A DNA stretch of 21,285 bases from Flavonifractor avistercoris (GTDB taxonomy: Bacteria; Bacillota; Clostridia; Oscillospirales; Oscillospiraceae), in assembly GCA_019119085.1 (NCBI GenBank), contig DWXT01000119.1:1-21285 (forward strand), given 5' to 3'. The translations under genes were made by a program, and so were the position numbers. Shown here piece by piece: positions 1 to 6,994 of the stretch. The notes under the pieces are model-generated. The model ran no database searches. It was not told the DNA's origin and was given only the letters and a program-made list of their open reading frames with translations. The stretch's first letter is position 1; each line of letters starts with the position of its first letter.

Positions 1-842
1 GAGGTGTTGAAGTCGAACTGGGCGGCGCTGACGCTGGAGTAGTTCAGGCCGAACAGGGCGCCGGCGGCCCCCGCCAGGGCGGCGGAGGTGACGAAGGCGA
101 TGAGCTTGTATTTGGTCACGTTGATGCCCACACTCTCGGCGGCAATGCGGTTGTCCCGGATAGCCATCACCGCCCGGCCGGTGCGGGAGCGCACCAGGTT
201 GAGCACCACAATCAGGGTGATCATCACCAGCACAAAGCCCACCACAAAGGTGGCGATGCGGTCGTTGCCGGAGGCGCCCTGGGCGCCCTTGATGATCTCG
301 ATGCCGTTCTCGCTCAGGCCCAGGCTGTCGATGCTCTTGGTGCCGTCAAAGTTCAGGGCGATGTGCAGGCCCCGCTCGTCCCAGCCCACCAGCAGGCAGT
401 TGATGATATCCTTGATGATCTCACCGAAGGCCAGGGTGACAATGGCCAGGTAGTCGCCCCGCAGGCGGAGCACCGGGATGCCAACCACCAGGCCCACCAC
501 GGCGGCGAAGATGGTGCCCACCACCAGGGAGAGCACGATGCGCACCAGCTCGCTGGACACAGAGGCGGACAGGCACATGGAGGTGATGATGCCGGTGAAG
601 GCACCCACGCTCATGAAGCCGGCGTGGCCCAGGCTCAGCTCGCCCAGCACGCCCACCGTCAGGTTCAGGGACAGGGACATGCAGATGTAGCAGCAGATGG
701 GCACCAGCATGCCGGTGATCGACCGGCTCAGCAGCCCCATGGACTGGCAGAGCATCACGATGACAAATGCCAGCACAACCCCCGCATAGGTGGCGTAGTC
801 CACCTTGGTGGCGGTTTTCATAGTCTTGAAATACTGTTTCAT
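1..842 (-). CDS. livM: Branched-chain amino acid ABC transporter permease LivM (3' end cut by window edge)
   Basis: This is the second membrane permease of the branched-chain amino acid (Leu/Ile/Val) ABC importer; it pairs with LivH in the cytoplasmic membrane. About 280 residues are visible from the ATG; the C-terminus lies beyond position 1. Hydrophobic helices alternate with short loops. The LivM-type segment GELSLGHAGFMSVGAF (near residue 65) and the cytoplasmic loop RSRTGRAVMAIRDNRIAAESVGI, which resembles the EAA loop that contacts the ATPase, are both present. The start is chosen because a GAGGTGG ribosome site (849-856 read on the minus strand) sits about 7 nt upstream. A Met at residue 8 is a less likely alternative. 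It follows livH after 12 bp, so the two are co-translated. The ATPase genes livG and livF are expected past the edge. Exact substrate preference cannot be read from the sequence. Confidence 0.93.
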   Translation of the reverse strand, partial: MKQYFKTMKTATKVDYATYAGVVLAFVIVMLCQSMGLLSRSITGMLVPICCYICMSLSLNLTVGVLGELSLGHAGFMSVGAFTGIITSMCLSASVSSELVRIVLSLVVGTIFAAVVGLVVGIPVLRLRGDYLAIVTLAFGEIIKDIINCLLVGWDERGLHIALNFDGTKSIDSLGLSENGIEIIKGAQGASGNDRIATFVVGFVLVMITLIVVLNLVRSRTGRAVMAIRDNRIAAESVGINVTKYKLIAFVTSAALAGAAGALFGLNYSSVSAAQFDFNT

Positions 843-854
843 ATCCCGGCCACC

Positions 855-1775
855 TCACACTTTCTCCGGCACGTACTTGCCCAGCAGGCCGGACGGCTTC
901 ACCAGCAGCACCACGATGAGCACCGCGAACAGGATGGCGTTGGACAGCTGGGTGGAGATGTACGCCTGGGCCATGGCCTCAATGATGCCCAGCAGGATGC
1001 CGCCCAGGAAGGCCCCGGGGATGGAGCCGATGCCGCCGAATACGGCGGCGGTGAAGGCCTTGATGCCGGGCATGGAGCCGGTGGTGGGCTGGAGCACCGG
1101 GGAATAGGAGCACATCAGCACGCCGGCGATGGCCGCCAGGGCGGAGCCGATGGCAAAGGTCATGGAGATGGTGGAGTTGACGTTGATGCCCATGAGCTGG
1201 GCCGCCCCCTGATCCTCGGAGCAGGCCCGCATGGCCTTGCCCATCTTGCTCCGTCCGGTAAAGAGGGTCAGAGCCACCATGATGACCACGCAGGCCACGA
1301 TGGTCAGCAGGGCCACGAAGGAGATGCGCAGCTGCCCGCCGAAGAGGGTCAGCTGCCCGCTGACCACGGGGGTGAAGTTCTTGGGGTTGGCCCCGAAGAG
1401 GAGCTGGGCCGCGTTCTGGAGAAAATAGCTCACGCCGATGGCGGTGATGAGCACCGCCAGGGAGCCGGCCCGCCGCAGGGGCTTGTAGGCCAGGGCCTCA
1501 ATAATGACGCCCAGCACGCCGCACACCACCATGGCCAGGATCACGCACACCAGGGTGGACAGCCCGGAGGCCAGGGCGGAGGGGTTGTCCCCCAGCAGGC
1601 TGCTGCGCGCAAAGTTGGTGGCGTAGAACACCACATAACCGCCCACCATGATGACGTCGCCGTGGGCGAAGTTGAGCATCTTGGCGATGCCGTACACCAT
1701 GGTGTAGCCCAGGGCGATGATGGCGTAGATGCTCCCCAGACTGATGCCGTTGATCAGGTAGGATAAAAATTCCAT
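855..1775 (-). CDS. livH: Branched-chain amino acid ABC transporter permease LivH
   Basis: A 306-residue integral membrane permease of the LivH family, the usual length for this group. It forms the translocation channel with LivM and receives amino acids from the lipoprotein LivK. The N-terminus (FLSYLINGISLGSIYAIIALG) and the segment GYTMVYGIAKMLNFAHGDVIMVGGY are the family hallmark around the first two helices. The loop SKMGKAMRACSEDQGAAQLMGI is the EAA-like coupling segment. The ATG is preceded by GAGAGAGGTG at good spacing. The gene lies 150 bp downstream of livK, with a strong hairpin in between, and 12 bp upstream of livM. The hairpin would allow less permease than receptor to be made, a common arrangement in ABC importers; that last point is inference. 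Confidence 0.96.
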   Translation of the reverse strand: MEFLSYLINGISLGSIYAIIALGYTMVYGIAKMLNFAHGDVIMVGGYVVFYATNFARSSLLGDNPSALASGLSTLVCVILAMVVCGVLGVIIEALAYKPLRRAGSLAVLITAIGVSYFLQNAAQLLFGANPKNFTPVVSGQLTLFGGQLRISFVALLTIVACVVIMVALTLFTGRSKMGKAMRACSEDQGAAQLMGINVNSTISMTFAIGSALAAIAGVLMCSYSPVLQPTTGSMPGIKAFTAAVFGGIGSIPGAFLGGILLGIIEAMAQAYISTQLSNAILFAVLIVVLLVKPSGLLGKYVPEKV

Positions 1776-1860
1776 TCGCTCTTACACCTCTCTCTTTCCT
1801 GGCAGAGGCCGGGGCGGCGTGGACGACGGACGCCGCGCCGCTCCGGTTTCTGTCAGGAAA

Positions 1861-1900
1861 CGCAGAGAGCTGCCGGGCTACCCCGGCAGCCTGCTCTGCG
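1861..1900 (-). terminator. Hairpin between livK and livH (attenuator or mRNA-stabilising stem)
   Basis: A long near-perfect inverted repeat lies 25 bp after the livK stop. The inner stem is GCTGCCGGG/CCCGGCAGC and the outer stem CGCAGAG/CTCTGCG, interrupted by 1 and 3 nt. The minus-strand sequence that follows has only a weak T-tract (TTTCCTG). It probably acts as a partial terminator or a 3'-end stabiliser for livK mRNA rather than a full stop, since livH and livM have no visible promoter of their own. A second, smaller stem (GCGGCGT/ACGCCGC, 1814-1836) lies between it and livH. Confidence 0.6.
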
Positions 1901-1925
1901 CTTGTTTGATTTCTGTTGCGGGGAA

Positions 1926-3149
1926 TCAGGGGGTGACGTAGACGCCGTTCTCGATGATAACGGCGGCGGGATCCTTGGACACGGCGCCGTTGTCGTCCCA
2001 GGTCATCTCGGATCCGGCGCTGGTCAGGCCCACCACGGACAGGTCGCCCATGGCGGCGATCAGCGCGTCGCAGATCTCCTCGTTGGACATGTCGGAGGTG
2101 ACGCCGGCGGCCTGGATGGCCTCATAGATGATGTAGATGCCGTCATAGGCGTCGGCGGCGAACTGGTTGGGGATGTCCTCGAAGCGGCTCTGATACTCCG
2201 TCACGAAGGCCTGGGTGGCCTCGTCCTCCGCGTCGGCGGAGAAGGGGGTCAGCAGGTACACGCCCTCGGCCAGGCTGGTGTCGAAGCCGTCCACGGTGAG
2301 GATGCCGTCCATGCCGTCCACGCCGAAGAAGGTGGGCTCATAGCCCATGGCGTTGGCCTGGGTCAGGATGACGGAGGCGGGGGTGTAGTAGATGGGCAGG
2401 AAGATCATATCGGCCCCCGCGGACTGGGCGGCGGTCAGCTGGTTGTTGAAGTCGGTCTGGCTGGCCTCGGTAAAGGTGCCCTCATAGACGATGGACATGC
2501 CCCGGTTCTCCGCCTCGGCCACGAAGTTGTCCCGGATGCCCTGGGAGTACTGGTCGTCGTTCTTGTAGATGATGGCGATCTGGGGATTCTCAAAGTTCTC
2601 GTCGATGTACTGAGCGGAACGGGTGCCCTGGTTGGAGTCGGTGAAGCACACCTGGTACACGTTGTCGTTGCCCTCAATGACGTCGTCGCCGGAGCCGGAG
2701 GGGGTCAGGGTGAACACCCGCTCGTCATAGGTGTAGGGCACCACGGCCAGGGCGGGCTGGGTGGTGACGGTGCCCAGCAGAATCTGCATTCCCTGATCCA
2801 TCAGGTTATTGTAGGCGTTGACGGCGGTCTCGGCGTCGTTGGTGTCGTCCTGGGTGATCAGCTCGAGCTGGACAGGCCCGCCCAGGGCGTTGATCTCCTC
2901 CACCGCGATCTGGGCCGCGTTGGCCACGGCGGTGCCGTAGATGGCCGCGCCGCCGGTCAGGGGGCCGATCATGCCGATGGTAAAGGTGCCGCTGGCCTCG
3001 CCGGCGGCGGCGGAGCTGGTGTTCTCCGCGGCCGGAGTCCCGGAGGCGGGGGCCTCAGACGTGCCGCCGTTCCCGCCGCCGCAGCCGGCCAGCAGGGACA
3101 GACACAGCGCGCCCGTCATGGCAAGAGACAGGATGCGAGTCTTTTTCAT
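1926..3149 (-). CDS. livK: Branched-chain amino acid ABC transporter substrate-binding lipoprotein
   Basis: A 407-residue type-I periplasmic-binding protein of the LivJ/LivK family that captures Leu/Ile/Val (or a related amino acid) outside the cell and delivers it to LivHM. Residues 1-22 form a lipoprotein signal: MKKTR, a hydrophobic core, and the lipobox LLAG-C with the lipidated Cys at 23. A Gly/Ser/Ala-rich linker (about 24-50) follows. The mature domain begins with TFTIGMIGPLTGGAAIYG, typical of the family. An in-frame extension of the reading frame upstream exists, but this ATG is chosen because AAGGAGGAA (3156-3164) sits just before it and because the signal peptide starts here. A consensus promoter lies 32 bp upstream. 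It is the first gene of the liv unit and likely the most highly expressed. The ligand is inferred from the family and the neighbours. Confidence 0.96.
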   Translation of the reverse strand: MKKTRILSLAMTGALCLSLLAGCGGGNGGTSEAPASGTPAAENTSSAAAGEASGTFTIGMIGPLTGGAAIYGTAVANAAQIAVEEINALGGPVQLELITQDDTNDAETAVNAYNNLMDQGMQILLGTVTTQPALAVVPYTYDERVFTLTPSGSGDDVIEGNDNVYQVCFTDSNQGTRSAQYIDENFENPQIAIIYKNDDQYSQGIRDNFVAEAENRGMSIVYEGTFTEASQTDFNNQLTAAQSAGADMIFLPIYYTPASVILTQANAMGYEPTFFGVDGMDGILTVDGFDTSLAEGVYLLTPFSADAEDEATQAFVTEYQSRFEDIPNQFAADAYDGIYIIYEAIQAAGVTSDMSNEEICDALIAAMGDLSVVGLTSAGSEMTWDDNGAVSKDPAAVIIENGVYVTP

Positions 3150-3180
3150 GGTATCTTCCTCCTTGATGAAGTTGTTGACA

Positions 3181-3209
3181 ATTATATGCGCCGCGGGGGA
3201 AATTGTCAA
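3181..3209 (-). promoter_or_regulatory. Consensus sigma-A promoter for livK, inside an inverted repeat
   Basis: Read on the minus strand this is TTGACA (3204-3209), a 17-nt spacer and TATAAT (3181-3186), a perfect match to the housekeeping consensus at the ideal spacing. The arms GTTGACAATT (3201-3210 on the minus strand) and AATTGTCAAC (3174-3183) form a 10-bp inverted repeat that covers both the -35 and -10 boxes, so a dimeric regulator could occlude the promoter. Confidence 0.85.
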
Positions 3210-3222
3210 CCTGCAAAATGCA

Positions 3223-3251
3223 CAATGGCGTCCCGGGGCGGGACGCCATTG
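3223..3251 (-). terminator. 13-bp perfect hairpin after the SDR gene
   Basis: The arms CAATGGCGTCCCG and CGGGACGCCATTG are perfectly complementary around a 3-nt loop. It lies 31 bp past the dehydrogenase stop and just upstream of the livK -35 box. The minus-strand sequence after it reads TGCATTTTG, a modest T-tract, so it most likely terminates the esterase-SDR transcript and insulates the livK promoter. It could also be an operator. Confidence 0.6.
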
Positions 3252-3282
3252 TCGGAAATATGAACAATTTGTAAAAAGCGCC

Positions 3283-4005
3283 TCAGATGACCAGCCCGCC
3301 GTTGGGGGCGAGCACCTGCCCGGTGACAAACCGGGCCGCGTCCGAGGCCAGGTACCACATGGCCTCCGCCACATCCTCCGGCGTGCCGATGGTGCCCAGG
3401 GGGGTCTCCTCCGCCAGGGCGGCCATGGTCTCCCCGTCCAGATGGGCGTTCATGTCGGTCTGGATGACCCCCGGTGACACACAGTTCACCGTGATCCCAG
3501 AGGGCCCAAGCTCCTTGGCTAGAGCCTTTGTAAGCCCTATCACAGAGGCCTTTGCGGCGGAATAGGCCGCCTCGCAGGAACCACCCACCTGTCCCCACAT
3601 GGAGGACACGGTGAGGATCTTCCCCGCCTTCCGGTGGATGAAGTGGGGCAGGGCCGCCCGGATGGTGTGGAACACCCCGTCCACGTTGACGGCAAAGATG
3701 TGCCGCCAGTCCTCATCGGTCAAATCGCCAAACAATTTCTGCTGGGCCACCCCGGCGTTGCATATCAGAATGTCAAGTTGACAAAATTTATCCAACACAT
3801 TGTCAACCATTTTCCCCACCTGAACCGGGTCGGACACGTCGGCCTGCACCGCCCAGCCGCCGATCTCCGCCGCCAGGGCCTCCGCCTGCTCCCGGGAGCG
3901 GTGGTAGTTCACCACCACCCCGCACCCCCCGGCGGCGAACCGCCGGGCCGCCGCCGCGCCGATGCCCCGGCTGGCGCCGGTGATCAGCACCACCTTCTGC
4001 TCCAT
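3283..4005 (-). CDS. Short-chain dehydrogenase/reductase (FabG-like)
   Basis: A 240-residue classical SDR that uses NAD(P)H to reduce a keto group, or the reverse; the substrate is unknown. The Rossmann motif TGASRGIG lies at 9-16, the adenine-binding Asp-Val at 56-57 and NAG at 83-85. The catalytic set is N107, S135, Y148 and K152, with the S-Y distance of 13 residues seen in FabG. The family helix PGVIQTDM follows at about 178-185. It is annotated often as 3-oxoacyl-ACP reductase, but no fatty acid synthesis genes are nearby, so a role in fatty acid synthesis should not be assumed. The start lies 1 bp after the esterase stop, with GAAAGGACGGAG overlapping the esterase end, so the two are translationally coupled. 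The central part (3771-3807) is notably A/T-rich compared with the rest. Confidence 0.92.
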   Translation of the reverse strand: MEQKVVLITGASRGIGAAAARRFAAGGCGVVVNYHRSREQAEALAAEIGGWAVQADVSDPVQVGKMVDNVLDKFCQLDILICNAGVAQQKLFGDLTDEDWRHIFAVNVDGVFHTIRAALPHFIHRKAGKILTVSSMWGQVGGSCEAAYSAAKASVIGLTKALAKELGPSGITVNCVSPGVIQTDMNAHLDGETMAALAEETPLGTIGTPEDVAEAMWYLASDAARFVTGQVLAPNGGLVI

Positions 4006-4006
4006 G

Positions 4007-4792
4007 TCAGCTCCGTCCTTTCAGCCAGTCCACGCACAGCCCGTGCCAGGCCGCCGCGTGGGCGTTGTAGTGGGCCTCGTCCCGGGCGCTCTCCCGGTCG
4101 GCCAGCCCCATGGCGTGGGGCCCGTCCTGGAAGAGGTGCAGCTCGAAGGGCACCCCGTTTTCCCGCAGCGCCCGGGCGTAGTCCAGGGTGTTCTCCGCCG
4201 GCACCGTGGCGTCCCCAGCCGTGGCCCACAGAAAGGCGGGGGGGTGGTCGGGCCGCACCCGCCGATCCAGCCGCAGCTCCTCCCCGCCGCCCAGGGGGGA
4301 GAGGTATCGCCCCTCGTTCACCACCGGGTAGCACAGGATGGACGCGTCGGGCCGCACCTGCGCCGGGGCCAGGCCCAGCGCCTCCTTTAATATAAGGTGA
4401 TCCCACAGGCAGGACAGGCACCCCGCCAGGTGCCCTCCGGCGGAAAAGCCGCATACCGCCACCCGGTCGGGCCGGAAGCCGTACGTCCCGGCGCGGCTCC
4501 GCAGCCAGGCCAGGGCCGCCGCCCCCTCCAGAAACTGCCGGGGCCACCGGGCGGGCAGCACGCTGTAGGACAGCACAAAGGCCTGCACCCCCGCCGCCGC
4601 GAAGGCCAGGGCCACCGGCTCCCCCTCCGCCGGGGCGATGCGCTCATACCCCCCGCCGGGGAGGATCAGCACCGCCCACCGCGCCCCGTCGTCGGCCAGC
4701 AGCCCCGTCCGGCCCCGGCAGTACGCGGTGAGCACCGCCTCCGTCTCCAGCCCCGGGCACAGCTCCGCCAGGGGCATCCGCTCACCCAGCAT
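4007..4792 (-). CDS. Alpha/beta-hydrolase, acetyl-esterase (BD-FAE/Aes-like)
   Basis: A 261-residue cytoplasmic serine hydrolase (no signal peptide). The oxyanion loop LPGGGY (44-49) replaces the common HGGG. The nucleophile elbow is GFSAGG with S117. The acid is probably D194 in TAGDATVPAENTLDYA and the base H226 in DGPHAMGL; this spacing matches esterases of the BD-FAE type, which remove acetyl or feruloyl groups from sugars or xylan fragments. The region NEGRYLSPLGGGEELRLD is a likely lid or substrate loop. The ATG at 4792 is chosen because AGGAGAGGAGGAA lies just upstream; a Met at residue 6 is less likely. It is transcribed with the SDR gene. A role in processing an acylated metabolite is inference. 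Confidence 0.88.
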   Translation of the reverse strand: MLGERMPLAELCPGLETEAVLTAYCRGRTGLLADDGARWAVLILPGGGYERIAPAEGEPVALAFAAAGVQAFVLSYSVLPARWPRQFLEGAAALAWLRSRAGTYGFRPDRVAVCGFSAGGHLAGCLSCLWDHLILKEALGLAPAQVRPDASILCYPVVNEGRYLSPLGGGEELRLDRRVRPDHPPAFLWATAGDATVPAENTLDYARALRENGVPFELHLFQDGPHAMGLADRESARDEAHYNAHAAAWHGLCVDWLKGRS

Positions 4793-4831
4793 CAGCGCTT
4801 CCTCCTCTCCTGATCAGATCTGGACAATCCG

Positions 4832-4859
4832 AGTATATCAGCCCCCAGCCCTGTTGAAA
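4832..4859 (-). promoter_or_regulatory. Extended -10 promoter for the esterase-SDR unit
   Basis: On the minus strand TGATATACT gives an extended -10 (TGn plus TATACT at 4832-4837). A weak -35, TTTCAA (4854-4859), sits 16 nt upstream. It points away from the tRNA promoter, so the two units are divergent. Confidence 0.55.
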
Positions 4860-4880
4860 AGGGGAAAATGAAAAAAACTA

Positions 4881-4909
4881 TTGACAAGCCGTCCTGCTGC
4901 CGGTATAAT
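4881..4909 (+). promoter_or_regulatory. Consensus promoter for tRNA-Val
   Basis: TTGACA (4881-4886), a 17-nt spacer and TATAAT (4904-4909) match the consensus perfectly. An A-rich tract (4861-4879) just upstream resembles an UP element, as expected for a stable-RNA gene. Transcription should start about 6-8 nt before the tRNA. Confidence 0.9.
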
Positions 4910-4923
4910 AGTCTACGCTGTCC

Positions 4924-4999
4924 GGACGATTAGCTCAGCTGGTAGAGCATCCGCTTGACGTGCGGGAGGTCACAGGTTCAAGTCCTGTATCGTCCACCA
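4924..4999 (+). tRNA. tRNA-Val (anticodon GAC), CCA encoded
   Basis: A full 76-nt cloverleaf can be drawn. The acceptor GGACGAT pairs with ATCGTCC, followed by the discriminator A and an encoded CCA. The D arm is GCTC/GAGC and the anticodon arm TCCGC-TTGACGT-GCGGG. The T arm is ACAGG-TTCAAGT-CCTGT. The anticodon GAC at loop positions 34-36 reads the valine codons GTC and GTT. It is expressed from its own consensus promoter and closed by a terminator. Confidence 0.96.
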
Positions 5000-5000
5000 A

Positions 5001-5031
5001 AATAACCACACCGGAAGGTGTGGTTATTTTT
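5001..5031 (+). terminator. Intrinsic terminator after tRNA-Val
   Basis: A 12-bp stem, AATAACCACACC/GGTGTGGTTATT, with a GGAA tetraloop ends in a T-run (5027-5031). It begins 2 nt after the tRNA CCA end. Confidence 0.92.
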
Positions 5032-5104
5032 ATGGATACGATCCGGAAAGCCGGACGACCCTGCCTGCGGGCCCCTGCCCGCCCAGAGAGGAGTGTTTTG
5101 ACCG

Positions 5105-6856
5105 ATGGGAGAGAATGCCTTCCGCACCCGCGGGTATCTGCGCATCTTTGCCTCCTACTATAAGCCCCACTGGAAGCTGTTTGCCCTGGACATGGTGTGC
5201 GCCCTGTGTATCTGCCTGGTGGATCTGACCTTCCCGGTGGCCTCCCGGTACTCCATGCAGAACCTGCTGCCTGGCCGGCAGTTCGGGGCCTTTTTCGCCG
5301 TCATGGCGCTGCTGGCCCTGGCCTACGTGCTCAAGGGCGTGTTTTACTACATCATCACCTACTGGGGGCACCTGCTGGGCGTGCGGATGGAGGCGGACAT
5401 CCGCCGGGATCTGTTCACCCACATGCAGAAGCTGTCCTTCTCCTTTTACGACAAGAACCGCACCGGCCAGCTCATGAGCCGGGTCACCGGTGATCTGTTC
5501 GAGATCACCGAGCTGGCCCACCACGGCCCGGAGGATCTCTTCATCTCCTCCGTCACCATCCTGGGGGCCTTCTGCATCATGCTGACCATCCAGTGGCAGC
5601 TGGCGCTGATCGTGTTCGCGGTGATCCCCCTGTTTGTCCTCTTCACCGCCCTGAGCCGCAAGAAGATGATGCAGGCCTCCACCGAGGTGAAGGCCAAGCT
5701 GGCGGGCATCAACGGGGAGGTGGAGTCCTCTATCTCCGGCATGCGCACCGCCAAGGCCTTCGCCAACGAGGAGGCGGAGAGCGCCAAGTTCAACGCCGCC
5801 AACGACCAGTTCCGGGGGGCCAAGCGGGGCTACTACCGCACCATGGCCTTCTATCAGTCGGGCATGGAGTTCTTCATGGGCATCCTGTCGGTGCTGGTGA
5901 TCGCCTTCGGCGGCTTCCTCATCATGCGGGACGGCATGGACTTCATCGATCTCACCACCTTCGCCCTGTACGTCACCACCTTTATTACTCCCGTGCGCAA
6001 GCTGTCCGCCTTTGTGGAGCAGTTCATGCAGGGCATGGCGGGCTTCAAGCGGTTTGTGGAGCTGATGCGGGTGGAGCCCGCCGTCCAGGACGCCCCCGAC
6101 GCCGAAGAGCTCACCGCCGTGCAGGGGGACATCCTGGTGGACGACGTGACCTTCCGCTACGAGACCTCCCCCGAGCCGGTGCTGGAGCATGTCACCCTCC
6201 ACGTCCGCCCCGGGGAGACGGTGGCGGTGGTGGGGCCCTCCGGTGGGGGCAAGTCCACCCTGTGCCAGCTCATCCCCCGGTTCTACGACGTGACCGGCGG
6301 GCGCATCCTGGTGGACGGCCGGGACGTGCGCACCCTGACCCAGCGCTCCCTGCGGGAGAACATCGGCATCGTGCAGCAGGACGTGTTCCTCTTTGCCGGC
6401 ACCATTTACGACAACATCCGCTACGGTCGGCCCGACGCCACCGAGGCGGAGGTTGTGGAGGCCGCCAGGCGGGCGGAGATCTACCAGGACATCCTGGACA
6501 TGCCCGACGGCTTCCAGACCCAGGTGGGGGAGCGGGGCGTCATGCTCTCCGGCGGACAGAAGCAGCGGGTGTCCATCGCCCGCATTTTCCTGAAAAATCC
6601 GCCCATCCTCATCCTGGACGAGGCCACCTCCGCCCTGGACACCGTCACTGAGGAGCGCATCCAGTCCGCCTTCGACGAGCTGGCCCGGGGCCGCACCACC
6701 CTGATCATCGCCCACCGGCTGTCCACCATCCGCTCCGCCGGCCGCATCATCGTCATCGACGGCTGCGGCATCCGGGAGGAGGGCACCCACGAGGAGCTCA
6801 TGGCCCTGGACGGGGAGTACGCCAGGCTCTACCGCACCCAGCAGGCCCTCCGGTAA
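5105..6856 (+). CDS. ABC exporter half-transporter (fused permease and ATPase, multidrug/lipid type)
   Basis: A 583-residue type-IV ABC exporter that should work as a membrane homodimer (or heterodimer) to pump drugs, lipids or peptides out with ATP. Six hydrophobic helices fall at roughly 23-44, 60-84, 145-163, 165-182, 255-277 and 280-300. The ATPase domain follows, with Walker A GPSGGGKST (377-385), Q-loop QQD, signature LSGGQ (481-485), Walker B ILILDE with catalytic E506, and switch H537. All catalytic residues are intact, which fits a homodimer. The ATG is preceded by AGAGAGGAG at a rather long 11-nt spacing; the nearby in-frame GTG runs into a stop. I see no clear promoter between the tRNA terminator and this gene. 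It is not part of the ribosomal unit. The substrate cannot be told. Confidence 0.93.
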   Translation: MGENAFRTRGYLRIFASYYKPHWKLFALDMVCALCICLVDLTFPVASRYSMQNLLPGRQFGAFFAVMALLALAYVLKGVFYYIITYWGHLLGVRMEADIRRDLFTHMQKLSFSFYDKNRTGQLMSRVTGDLFEITELAHHGPEDLFISSVTILGAFCIMLTIQWQLALIVFAVIPLFVLFTALSRKKMMQASTEVKAKLAGINGEVESSISGMRTAKAFANEEAESAKFNAANDQFRGAKRGYYRTMAFYQSGMEFFMGILSVLVIAFGGFLIMRDGMDFIDLTTFALYVTTFITPVRKLSAFVEQFMQGMAGFKRFVELMRVEPAVQDAPDAEELTAVQGDILVDDVTFRYETSPEPVLEHVTLHVRPGETVAVVGPSGGGKSTLCQLIPRFYDVTGGRILVDGRDVRTLTQRSLRENIGIVQQDVFLFAGTIYDNIRYGRPDATEAEVVEAARRAEIYQDILDMPDGFQTQVGERGVMLSGGQKQRVSIARIFLKNPPILILDEATSALDTVTEERIQSAFDELARGRTTLIIAHRLSTIRSAGRIIVIDGCGIREEGTHEELMALDGEYARLYRTQQALR

Positions 6857-6868
6857 GGAAAAAACGCC

Positions 6869-6905
6869 GCGGCCCGGCCCCCGGAAACAGGGGGCCGGGC
6901 CGCTT
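6869..6905 (+). terminator. GC-rich terminator hairpin after the ABC exporter
   Basis: A 14-bp perfect stem (GCGGCCCGGCCCCC at 6869-6882 with its complement at 6890-6903) around a 7-nt loop lies 12 bp past the stop. Only TT follows, so the hairpin is strong and the T-tract weak. Confidence 0.75.
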
Positions 6906-6959
6906 CTGCACCCCCGCCGGCCGGGCGGAGAAAAAATTTCAAAAAACGGGGAAAAACTA

Positions 6960-6988
6960 TTGACAGCGGCGGGGTTTTCGGGTATTAT
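6960..6988 (+). promoter_or_regulatory. Promoter of the S10-spc-alpha ribosomal protein operon
   Basis: TTGACA (6960-6965), a 17-nt spacer and TATTAT (6983-6988) make a near-consensus promoter. It is preceded by A-rich runs at 6931-6958 that look like an UP element. The stretch AAAAACTATTGACA is identical to that at the tRNA-Val promoter. Transcription should begin near 6995. It is the only strong promoter I see for the downstream gene cluster. Confidence 0.85.
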
Positions 6989-6994
6989 ACTAGA

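Noticed and set aside
363..1766. Long plus-strand open frame (about 467 codons) opposite livM and livH
   Set aside because: Its product is a His/Gly/Gln/Asp-rich low-complexity string without any domain, and it mirrors the codon bias of the real genes on the other strand.
1902..3263. Long plus-strand open frame opposite livK
   Set aside because: Gly/Val/Asp-rich shadow of livK with no ribosome site or family match.
5032..5104. Separate promoter for the ABC exporter
   Set aside because: Only two small stems (TCCGG/CCGGA and GCGGGC/GCCCGC at 5067-5082) and no convincing -35/-10 pair were found.
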